A DNA stretch of 64,000 nt from Lucinisca nassula (taxonomy: Eukaryota; Mollusca; Bivalvia; Lucinida; Lucinidae): contig CAUZLF010000692.1 of assembly GCA_963580285.1 (NCBI GenBank), positions 124,001 through 188,000 of the forward strand. The letters are read 5' to 3'. This document shows, in pieces, positions 56,639-64,000 of this stretch; positions within the stretch are counted from its first letter, which is position 1; each line of letters opens with the position of its first letter. The notes under the pieces were generated by a model, which saw only the letters and a program-made list of their open reading frames with translations, did not search any database and was not told the origin of the DNA. The translations under genes and the position numbers were made by a program.

Positions 56639-57043
56639 TCTGACAATTTATGCAGCCAACACTGACAGATTTTTGAATTTAGTGCGCTTTTTATTTTTCA
56701 CACGGCCCTATAGGTATATTGGTACCCTACTTATATCTCATATACAGTATATTCAGTAGGTACTAGTATTCGGACACCTTGCTGCGTTTGCTGCGGCAGA
56801 TATACTAGCTTTGCTTGTATCTGCCGCGCAGCACGCAGCACAGCAAGTACAGTAGCTATCGATTTTTTTGCACACGGTACAATCACGAGATATTATGACG
56901 TCATCAGAATTTTAGCGCGAAGTTATGACGTCATAATATCTCGTGACTTTCCGGAGCCAATCGGATTACGGAAATATCCGGAAATAACCGGTTAATTCCG
57001 GGAATTCCAACGGACAAGTAAAGACACGTAAGTTACTTTCTCA
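56639..57043. promoter_or_regulatory. Bidirectional control region with two hairpins
   Basis: It separates the leftward replication gene from the rightward genes. A 22-bp perfect inverted repeat (56883-56904 and 56925-56946) surrounds a 20-base loop containing TTTAGCGCGAA. Each arm contains TGACGTCA, the CREB/ATF site. A second, near-perfect hairpin has arms 56781-56802 and 56818-56839, rich in GCTGC. On the right side are GCCAATCGG (a CCAAT box) and three CGGAAAT or CCGGAAA motifs of ETS type. The layout is that of a small DNA virus control region, where origin and early/late promoters are combined. Confidence 0.65.
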
Positions 57044-57301
57044 ATGGAAAATATTTGTGAAAGCATTAAATTGTGCTGTTCTTGTGGATCGGAGGAAGAA
57101 CATAAGGAATTAGTTAGCCGTAGGAACTTCGAGGATAACTTTCTGAAGAGGTACTTTGAAAATAATACACTTTCTATCGGCATTCAGTTAGACGGCCATC
57201 TTAAAGATCATCCGTCCTTATTCTATCTGATTCAAAAGAGAATTGACGAGGCATTTGATGTGTTACCATGTCGGCGGGACACTGTAGAACAATCGAATTG
57301 A
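57044..57301 (+). CDS. Unknown early protein, 85 aa
   Basis: First frame rightward of the control region; good ATG context (TCAATGG). Begins MENICESIKLCCSCGSEEEH; the CCSC cluster with a nearby Cys could bind metal but there is no full finger. The middle, KRYFENNTLSIGIQLDG, shows no family I know. Its last 34 bases overlap the start of the next frame, a tight overlap common in small viral genomes. Confidence 0.6.
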   Translation: MENICESIKLCCSCGSEEEHKELVSRRNFEDNFLKRYFENNTLSIGIQLDGHLKDHPSLFYLIQKRIDEAFDVLPCRRDTVEQSN

Positions 57302-57603
57302 TAGCAGAGATCCGAGAAGTTTCAAACTACGCAGTAAAAGTGGCACTACAGGCGAAAAACGATCTTGGCAATGCGTATCACATCCTTGACAGACACGATA
57401 CAGAACTTCATGAAAACTGCACAGAGTTGGAAGGGGTGTTACGTGAATATAAATCGACAATAAATTATTTGAAAGACATTCTAATCCAATATGGTTACAG
57501 GTTAGATAAATTGGAAACCAAAGTACACAAACTTTACATGCAAAATGGTGAGGACGAAGCAAATGGTGAGGACGAAGCAAGTATCGAAGAAGGGGGCAGT
57601 TAA
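57268..57603 (+). CDS. Unknown coiled-coil-like protein, 111 aa
   Basis: Begins [20 protein letters not shown]. Residues about 20-85 have heptad-like hydrophobic spacing (for example [20 protein letters not shown], then [20 protein letters not shown]), suggesting a long helix or coiled coil. The acidic tail [18 protein letters not shown] is encoded by the same bases that encode the basic start of the histone-like protein in another frame. It overlaps its neighbours at both ends. Confidence 0.6.
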   Translation: MSAGHCRTIELIAEIREVSNYAVKVALQAKNDLGNAYHILDRHDTELHENCTELEGVLREYKSTINYLKDILIQYGYRLDKLETKVHKLYMQNGEDEANGEDEASIEEGGS

Positions 57604-58039
57604 ATTTCCAACACCGCTAAAAACATACGGCAGAGCAGCATTTCAACTACCATCGGACTATGACAAACTATTAGCACGCAAGCGAGAACCATCGGACTCT
57701 GACAAACTATTAGCACGCAAGCGAGAAGCTGCCAGAATTGAACGCCATTCAAAGAGACGGTTCCGGCCAGGAACTGTTGCTCTTAGACAAATAAGACAGT
57801 ATCAAAGAAGTACTGAACTATTGATACCTAAAATGTCTTTCAGACGGTTGGTAAGATCAATCGCTAGTGACATTGACAATCAAAAGAGATTTCAAGAAAG
57901 TGCATTGCTAGCCTTACAAGAAGCTTCGGAAGCCTACCTGGTATCTGTTCTAGAGGATTCCAATCTGTGTGCAATACATGCCAAACGGATAACAATTCAA
58001 CCCAAAGATATTCAGTTGGCAAAAAGACTAAGAGGATAA
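57545..58039 (+). CDS. Histone H3 homologue encoded by the viral element
   Basis: 164 residues. From about residue 74 it is a complete H3 histone fold: [80 protein letters not shown], ending RG, three residues short of canonical H3. The N-tail is novel but begins MVRTKQ, twice in a row, close to the MARTKQ start of H3 that carries K4. Two copies of KLLARKRE follow, similar to the ARKS context of K9 and K27 but with Arg replacing Ser. Identity to cellular H3 in the fold is about 60 percent by eye. There is no intron and no frame break. It could pack the viral genome or alter host chromatin. It overlaps the previous frame by 59 bases. Confidence 0.9.
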   Translation: MVRTKQMVRTKQVSKKGAVKFPTPLKTYGRAAFQLPSDYDKLLARKREPSDSDKLLARKREAARIERHSKRRFRPGTVALRQIRQYQRSTELLIPKMSFRRLVRSIASDIDNQKRFQESALLALQEASEAYLVSVLEDSNLCAIHAKRITIQPKDIQLAKRLRG

Positions 58040-58085
58040 GTTCACAGAGGCAGACAAAGAAAATTCAGACCTGTGCAGCACCAAA

Positions 58086-58430
58086 ATGGAAAACAGCAAC
58101 AACATAATTATCAAATCAACAACAGCTAGATTTTGGGTGGAAACCATATTTTTATTTATAGTCTTGGTCTTTTCAATGGTTCAGTTAGTCAGAAGTGCAG
58201 ATGATAGACCAGTATATTTTACATTGATCTCTGGAATCTGTGGCAAAATAGCTAAACTGAAAGTCAAGAGAATAGGAGGACCTTCTGTTGCTAAGAGAGA
58301 AAACGGAATATCTATAGTCGCTGATGATGATATGTTCGATGAAGTAGATGGTCCACACCGTATTCATCGCCGCCAAACAGAAGAACGAGAATGTGTCAAT
58401 GTTAACCCGCTCAACAGAGATATTCCATAA
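58086..58430 (+). CDS. Single-span membrane protein, 114 aa
   Basis: A short polar N-terminus (MENSNNIIIKSTTARF) is followed by one hydrophobic span, WVETIFLFIVLVFSMVQLV (about residues 17-35). Then comes a basic stretch (KIAKLKVKRIGG) and an acidic part with DDDMFDEVDG. It has no recognisable domain. It may be a viroporin-like or signal-anchored protein; topology cannot be decided from sequence alone. It sits 46 bases after the H3 stop. Confidence 0.6.
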   Translation: MENSNNIIIKSTTARFWVETIFLFIVLVFSMVQLVRSADDRPVYFTLISGICGKIAKLKVKRIGGPSVAKRENGISIVADDDMFDEVDGPHRIHRRQTEERECVNVNPLNRDIP

Positions 58431-58476
58431 ATATTTTTCAGTTTAACCAGTTCAACAGCAAAACAAAAAAACTCTC

Positions 58477-58674
58477 ATGCCAAAAAGACGACAACAAAGA
58501 GTCAAGACAACAACTCAAAAAAAATTGAGACTGTCAGACTATCAACACGAGTCTAAAACAACCGAACAACCTCAACCTACCTCGACAACTTCTACCTGTC
58601 AACGGAAACAACCTAAATACAGGTCAGAAGACATACTTTTCCTTTTCATTTGCATTTTTATAGCCCCGCTTTGA
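58477..58674 (+). CDS. Short basic protein, 3' end altered by a transposon
   Basis: Begins MPKRRQQRVKTTTQKKLRLS: strongly basic, then Q/T/S-rich with TTEQPQPTSTTSTCQRKQP, ending in a hydrophobic LFLFICIF segment. The last five codons (from 58660) lie in the inserted element at 58661-60202. In the flanking viral sequence the frame would also end within a few codons past the insertion site, so the protein changes only at its tip. The basic head suggests nucleic-acid binding. Unknown family. Confidence 0.5.
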   Translation: MPKRRQQRVKTTTQKKLRLSDYQHESKTTEQPQPTSTTSTCQRKQPKYRSEDILFLFICIFIAPL

Positions 58675-60202
58675 AAAAGTGGGGCTATATTGGATTTGCC
58701 ATGTCCTTCTGTCATTCCGTGATTCCGTTAATTTGTGTTGGCTCCATAACTTTGTATCTGCTTAACATATTTTCATGAAACTTCACACAAATGTTAAACA
58801 CCATAAGACAATGTGCAGAGCCAAGGAATTATAACTGTGGATTGCCTACTTTTGGAGTTATTGCCCTTTGAACATTTTCCGTAATTCCGTAATTCCGTGA
58901 TTCCGTTAATTTGTGTTGGCTCCATAACTTTGTATCTGCTTAACATATTTTCATGAAACTTCACACAAATGTTAAACACCATAAGACAATGTGCAGAGCG
59001 AAGGAATTATAACTGTGGATTGCCTACTTTTGGAGTTATTGCCCTTTGAACATTGAAAAATGGCAATTTTAATTGTGTCCGCTTCATAACTCGAAAACCG
59101 TTTGAGATATTTTTAGGAAACTTCACACAAATGTTAAGCACTATGAGACGATGTGCAGAGCGCAGGAACCATAACTCTGCATTGCTTATTTTTGGAGTTA
59201 TTGCCCTTTGAACATTGAAAAATGGCAATTTTAACAGTGTCCGCTTCATAACTCGAAAACCGTTTGAGATAATTTCATGAAACTTCACACAAATGTTAAG
59301 CACTATGAGACAATGTGCAGAGCGCAAGAACCATAACTCTGGTTTTCGTATTTTCTGTGTGTCTGTCTGTGTCTGTTAACAATTTTCGTGTCCGCTCCAT
59401 AACTTTAAAACCCATTCACATATTTTCATGAAACTTCACACAAACATTAAACACCATGAGATGGTGTGCAGAGTGCAGGAACCATAACTCTGGATTGCCT
59501 AATTTTTGAGTTATTTCCCATTGAATATTGAAAAATATCAATTTTAGCTGTCTTTGCTCGATAACTCAAAAACCGTTTGAGATAATTTTATGAAACTTCA
59601 CACAAATGTAAAGCACCATATTACGTGTGCAGAGCGCAGGAACCCAAACTCTGGATTGTCTACTTTTTCAGTTATAGGCTTTTGAATATTAAAAAATGGC
59701 AATTTTAACTATGTCCGCTCCATAACCGTTTCTGATATTTTCATGAAACTTCAAATAAATGAAAAGCACCTTGAGATGATGTGCAGAGTGCAGGAACCAT
59801 AACTCTGGTTTGCCTACTTTAGGAGTTATTGCCCTTTGAACATTTAAAAAGGCAATTTTGACTGTGTCGGCTCCATAACTCACAAACCATTTGAGATATT
59901 TTCATGACACGTCACACAAGTGTAAAGCACCATGAGACAATGTGCAGAGCGCAGGAACCCTGACTCTGATTTGCCTACTTTAGGAGTTATTACCCTTTGA
60001 ACATTGAAAAATGGAAGATGAAATTTAGTATAAACATGGACATTCTGGTAATGTATCATGCTCATTGAAATGAGGGACAAGGGCTCACAACTCTTAGAGT
60101 TTTTCCAGATAATGTAAAATTTTCAACAGTTATTTCTTGTTCATAACTGTTTTCTCTGCAGCTTAAATAACTTTCTTCTCTGACAGCGCTGAAGCGGGGC
60201 TA
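58661..60202. mobile_element. 1.54-kb TIR element inserted in the viral element
   Basis: Terminal inverted repeats TAGCCCCGCTT and AAGCGGGGCTA, flanked on both sides by TA (58659-58660 and 60203-60204), the target duplication of Tc1/mariner-type insertion. The interior has about eight units of 110 to 190 bp: CATGAAACTTCACACAAATG, TGTGCAGAGCGCAGGAACC, GAGTTATTGCCCTTTGAACA. It has no gene, so it was moved by a transposase from elsewhere. Its host-type build, inside viral genes, shows the viral DNA lives in the host genome and is not contamination. Confidence 0.8.
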
Positions 60203-60243
60203 TAGTCAGATCCTCTGACAGCTCTAGTTACATTCGTTCAAGC

Positions 60244-61350
60244 ATGGCATCAGTTGGATTTATAGAAGGTATTCAGGCGATCATAGACGCTATGGTGGAA
60301 AATCTGGCAGTTACGGAAGAAATTGTTGGGGCCAGCGAAATGGAAATGACTACATTAACAGAACAAAGTTCAAGTATTCTAGGTGACGAAATCGCAACAA
60401 CATCATTTTCCACATCTGAAACATATGGACTTGGTGCCCCAGAGGCGGCCACACAGACATCTAATGATTTTCTAACAGCCATTGATACGTCCAGTACAGA
60501 ATCCATAGCATCTGAAAATCAGGTAGCAGCTGCTCAAATGTTAGCAGAACAACAAAGATTTAGCACTCCTATTATGGAACAGCGAGAGATGGATACCTTC
60601 ACGACAGACATTGACATATCTCCAGTTGCAGAAGAAGATGAAGAGGACATCCTGTTTTCCAGACTCTATGACGAAGTTGAAGACTTGCAGTTCAGGCAAC
60701 CTAGTTACAGTTTAACGTTTCTAAGAAGTTCATTTACAAGAACTCCTACAAATATAACATTATCACCTACATCCACTTCTGTATTAGGAGTTTCACTTGT
60801 AGGAGGAGGAGTAGCAGCGTTAGGGGCAACAACACTCTTAGGTTCTTCCACCACCACAGCTGCTGCTGGAAGTATAAGTGTAATGGGAGTAACAGCAACA
60901 GCTGTTGGTGGTTTAACCGCTAAGATCCTGGCTGCACTGCCTATTGCAACGGTTGCAGGTGGAACTGCTGCTACAGTAGTATATCAGGTTGTACAAACAG
61001 TAGAGAACTTACTTCCTGGTTCAGTAGAATATTTTAACAGCTTAATTGACAAAGGATATACCCAAATAACTGAAGACAATGCTCTAAACTGGGTATCATT
61101 ACTAATGGAAAATTCGTCTGTACTTGCAAAGCTGAAAACGTCAGGTACAAATGTTGCTCTGTTGTCTAACGGGGACATTGTTAAAGTTGGCTCGGCTATT
61201 GCAAAGGCCTTAAAAACAAGCAATCTTGGAGAAAGCGTGTGGCATGGTGCAAAAACGGTTATTCCAAGTTTAACAAAGACATCTCCATTGATCAGAAACC
61301 TGAATAGTGATGTTGTTCGACACCAATGGCAAGCATCGACATTACTGTAA
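60244..61350 (+). CDS. Gly/Ala-rich protein resembling a minor capsid protein, 368 aa
   Basis: Begins MASVGFIEGIQAIIDAMVEN. Residues 1-150 are acidic with many Ser and Thr. From about residue 178 comes a long Gly/Ala/Val/Thr-rich hydrophobic region (LGVSLVGGGVAALGATTLLG and KILAALPIATVAGGTAATVV), then an amphipathic C-terminal half with basic residues. A hydrophobic Gly/Ala core inside a soluble protein is typical of minor virion proteins that insert in membranes, such as polyomavirus VP2. I see no sequence match strong enough to name the family. The start has good context (AGCATGG). Next comes the large late gene 160 bases on. Confidence 0.6.
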   Translation: MASVGFIEGIQAIIDAMVENLAVTEEIVGASEMEMTTLTEQSSSILGDEIATTSFSTSETYGLGAPEAATQTSNDFLTAIDTSSTESIASENQVAAAQMLAEQQRFSTPIMEQREMDTFTTDIDISPVAEEDEEDILFSRLYDEVEDLQFRQPSYSLTFLRSSFTRTPTNITLSPTSTSVLGVSLVGGGVAALGATTLLGSSTTTAAAGSISVMGVTATAVGGLTAKILAALPIATVAGGTAATVVYQVVQTVENLLPGSVEYFNSLIDKGYTQITEDNALNWVSLLMENSSVLAKLKTSGTNVALLSNGDIVKVGSAIAKALKTSNLGESVWHGAKTVIPSLTKTSPLIRNLNSDVVRHQWQASTLL

Positions 61351-61495
61351 TTTCTTTCAGAAACTTTTCCATTCAAGAACTCCTATTCAAGTTAGTTCAA
61401 GAAGTCAGAAGAACAGACCTACTTCTCACAGGTCATTTCAGTCAACTCAACAACAAGAGAAAGTTTCGAAAATAGCAACACAACAACAACAGTAA
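61307..61495 (+). CDS. Overlapping basic Ser/Gln-rich frame
   Basis: A second frame overlaps the end of the preceding gene and fills the gap up to the large late gene. It lacks a convincing ATG. Its product is basic and ends in SFQSTQQQEKVSKIATQQQQ. A TTTCTTTCAG acceptor-like sequence at 61351-61361 precedes the non-overlapping part. It may be a spliced C-terminal extension or an exon of another late protein. It could also be chance. Confidence 0.3.
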   Translation: MMLFDTNGKHRHYCNFFQKLFHSRTPIQVSSRSQKNRPTSHRSFQSTQQQEKVSKIATQQQQ

Positions 61496-61510
61496 GTGTC
61501 AAAAACCACC

Positions 61511-62425
61511 ATGACTGACGCTGGGGCAACAGACAGTGACTACCGACGCTACGATGAATTCGGGAATCCACTGTGGAACACATTGGCAATAGATTCGGCA
61601 GAACAAAAGCAAAGATTAACAGATATTAGCAGTATCTCCAATATAACATCTACATACATCAAAGCTGCTACAGAAGGTCTGAAGGACAAAACAGGACAAA
61701 GTCAAATTATTTCATCACTGTTTTCAGTGAAAGAATTTTTAAAAGACGGTAATGATGAGGATGCTATCCAATCCTACAAAGAAATTAAAGAGGCACTTGA
61801 ATTGAAACAAAAGTTAGCCAAAGCTGAAGATATGTATGTGAAGAAATTCACAGATGGGTTTTACATCAATCCCAAGAATGGCACAATTCGATACTTTGAT
61901 CCTACTGATCTAGAATACAAAAACACTGGGAAAGTTAAACCCATTCCAGACACAGAAATGCTGATCTATCCAGTAGAGCACAAGACTGTAGATGGAACAT
62001 ACACAATGTATACCGTTAAACTTCCAGCTCCAGAAATGGAGGAAAAAATTGAAAAAAATGATAAAAGAAATATTGTCTGTCATGAACTTATAGGGTACAC
62101 TGAGATTCCGCAAATGGGTGTAGGGATAGATGAAATGGATGCTCGGGTAATTGCATTTGGTAGCGGTAAAATACCCCTAGCAAACATTGACCATTATGAT
62201 ACATGGACCTACAAAGCGCAAGAAAGCTTCAACAAAGATGGGACAATTCCGGACTTTAACGACATGGTGTTCCTCATGGAAGACAACGTTACTAACATCA
62301 AATATGATCCATACGAAAGTGGTACCTATACACCTTTAATCCCCTGCAAGGGCGTTTATAGTAGACAGGTTGTTAAAAAAAAAGCCAAAATACTCCAGCG
62401 AATTCCGCAACGAGTCTGTCTTTGA
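61511..62425 (+). CDS. Large late protein of the viral element, N-terminal part
   Basis: The ATG at 61511 has an excellent start context (ACCACCATG). The product begins MTDAGATDSDYRRYDEFGNP. It has helical charged segments (residues about 40-110, with EIKEALELKQKLAKAEDMYV), then mixed beta-type sequence (YFDPTDLEYKNTGKVKPIPD). The true frame runs 291 codons to the A9 run at 62375-62383, after which only 14 more codons follow before a stop at 62425. The +1 frame is open for the remaining 1.6 kb. By size and position it is the best candidate for a main structural protein, but I recognise no family. Confidence 0.65.
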   Translation: MTDAGATDSDYRRYDEFGNPLWNTLAIDSAEQKQRLTDISSISNITSTYIKAATEGLKDKTGQSQIISSLFSVKEFLKDGNDEDAIQSYKEIKEALELKQKLAKAEDMYVKKFTDGFYINPKNGTIRYFDPTDLEYKNTGKVKPIPDTEMLIYPVEHKTVDGTYTMYTVKLPAPEMEEKIEKNDKRNIVCHELIGYTEIPQMGVGIDEMDARVIAFGSGKIPLANIDHYDTWTYKAQESFNKDGTIPDFNDMVFLMEDNVTNIKYDPYESGTYTPLIPCKGVYSRQVVKKKAKILQRIPQRVCL

Positions 62426-64000
62426 GACATTCACAGGCACTGGGCAAACATTTAATGTGAAAGATCAACACACAGGCATTGGAATTATCTGCTATGAAGA
62501 CAGGTTGAACATAATAGGGGCTCATAGGAGCTACAGTCAGGACTCTGACTATTTAGGAAAAGCGAAGCTTACAAAATTATATCTTATTTTGAGACAAGTC
62601 AAAGTTGAAAAAGAAGACGACGACATAGACGACGAATGGGCAAACATATGGGACATGGTCATCCGCCAGCAGTTAGAATCCGATGTTATATACTCTGGGT
62701 CAATGACCTTAGGTCCAAACTTTAATCCAAGACCTGAAAATGTAGAGATCATCAACATGCCAAAGCCAATAGAAGTAGAACATAGCACAGAGAGAGAGAG
62801 GACAGATGCCTACTTTACAGACACTCATACCGAAATGTCAGAGCAAGTTAAAGAACAACATCCACTGTACATGCACTCTGCAAGCGACCTGCCACCTGAC
62901 CTTAATCCCCAGCAGAGCTCAATAGAACCATTGGGTAATGAAACATGGTCACAATGGGTCCTCAGAAACGGTCATCTGTCAGAAGACGATTCAAGTAAAT
63001 TAGAAGGCTTCTTTTCAGATGCCCAGAAACTCTTCGCCTCATCCAAATACAGTCCGCTGACAATCAGATCATCTAGACTCATGGATGCAGTCTCTAGAGC
63101 AATCGAATCATGCTTAGCCACAAGTAGAAGATCGGAAAGAATGTTCAGCAGCATTTCAAACAATGTCAATGAATATTTTCAAGAACTCAGTGGTATGGGT
63201 TATCAACTGGTATTCGATCACAGATTCAGACCATTCGTTGACTGTAAACTTAACACAACTCAAACGTTGTTGACATACACTTCTCAAGGGCTGGATGAGA
63301 CAGTTCTGCAATCGGTATTGAAATTTGATGAGTTGATGACAACAAAAGTTGGACCAGTCAGTGGAGAAAGGGAAATTAAAGTCTTTCATAGGCAAGGCGA
63401 CTTATTCAGAACAATGTTTGCAAAAGTTGAAAATGGTAAAACGTTCAAAGATCTCATTTTCATGTTAGGACTCTTCATTGAATTCTACAGTTACAAATTG
63501 GCAGAAACAGAGCTATCCTATCCAACCTATGAGCAGCTGATGAACAAATTGGCTCCTGCAAATTGGAGACACAATGACGGGAGAATCTACACACCATCAT
63601 TCGAATACAGGCACTTGTCATATTTCTTACATCCTCCACAAGATGTGCGTCGTAGAGCATACGAGAGTCTTCTCACATGGCATGTTGTCACTGCCTTGAT
63701 TCTTGGTTACATCAAACATGATAAGACAGACCTAGAAGGAACACAGGCATCAGAATTGGCTGATCAGTTCCTAAAGTCTGTAGCAGTAGAGACTGTGACA
63801 CAATGTAAGGGAACATTGGCTGCAGGTGCAGCCTACTTCGATAAATACTATGACTCCCCATTGCTCTGCCAGTACGGAGAGATCTCTGGATTAGATGCAC
63901 GATATCAGTCAGGCCATGGTCTTTACTGGATCAGAGAGGAAAATGTCTTTGCTGCCCAAGACGCTTTCGAAGGAGGTATTGTCATCCAGTATTCAAGACA
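62385..64000 (+). CDS. Large late protein, C-terminal part (runs off the window)
   Basis: Open without a stop for 538 codons to the last base, in the +1 frame relative to the part before the A9 run. Features: NESVFETFTGTGQTF near the start, an acidic EKEDDDIDDEWANIW block, SRRSERMFSSISNNVNEYFQ, a FKDLIFMLGLFIEFYSYKLA hydrophobic helix, and YGEISGLDARYQSGHGLYWI near the edge. With the first part the product exceeds 829 residues. If the A-run had eight bases the two parts would be in one frame, so the break is a one-base insertion in a homopolymer, by mutation or by assembly error. Confidence 0.7.

Noticed and set aside
57545..58039. A host histone H3 pseudogene dropped here by retrotransposition
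   Set aside because: The frame is intact, the tail is rebuilt, the fold differs at about 40 percent of positions, there is no poly-A tail or target duplication, and it overlaps a neighbouring viral frame.
62375..62383. Programmed -1 frameshift at the A-run
   Set aside because: A slippery A-AAA-AAA is present, but the -1 frame closes after about 25 codons; the long downstream frame needs +1.

Overview
The window looks like nuclear DNA of a bivalve mollusc, probably a venerid-type clam. The evidence is a split single-copy host gene with canonical GT-AG introns, packed with the dispersed elements typical of bivalve genomes: non-autonomous elements that open with a TTAGCTCAC-type end and close with a CATCATGGCCCTCTTGTT-type end, tRNA-headed SINEs, hairpin MITEs and a 5'-truncated non-LTR retrotransposon. 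The species is inferred, not proven.

Layout. 1-13.1 kb holds repeats only: a foldback, a 743-bp tandem duplication, hairpin MITEs, SINEs, decayed reverse transcriptase (RT) fragments and one better preserved RT reading frame at 11.4-12.85 kb. 13.36-51.33 kb carries five exons of a FAM185A-like gene on the + strand (exons at 13365, 31474, 38796, 44030 and 51238). All splice phases agree, and the introns are inflated by nested transposable elements. No terminal exon was found, so the gene should continue past the window.

52.6-64.0 kb is the most remarkable part: a compact DNA-virus-like element of no family I can name, lying in what appears to be the last visible FAM185A intron. In order it has a 188-bp tandem repeat with seven copies of a TTGGGTATACCCAA palindrome; a small phospholipase A2 reading frame of the parvovirus VP1 type (+); a tRNA-Ile(GAU) gene (+); a large replication protein on the - strand; a hairpin-bearing bidirectional control region; two short overlapping early frames; a divergent histone H3; a one-span membrane protein; a short basic protein; a Gly/Ala-rich protein resembling a minor capsid protein; and a large unrecognised late protein that runs off the window. 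The replication protein has an acidic N-terminus, a 39-nt intron, three U1-type C2H2 zinc fingers, an HUH motif and a CRESS-type SF3 helicase.

The divergent arrangement (replication gene leftward, packaging and virion genes rightward from one control region) is that of a small dsDNA virus. A viral H3, a hydrophobic minor-capsid-like protein and a PLA2 would fit a virion carrying a chromatin-like core and a membrane-breaching activity, but that is inference. The copy seems inactive as it stands. The replication gene is broken by an extra 4-base repeat unit, the large late gene by one extra A in an A9 run, and a 1.54-kb TIR element sits at the end of the small basic gene. Other frames, including the H3, are intact, so the insertion is either fairly recent or some genes are kept.
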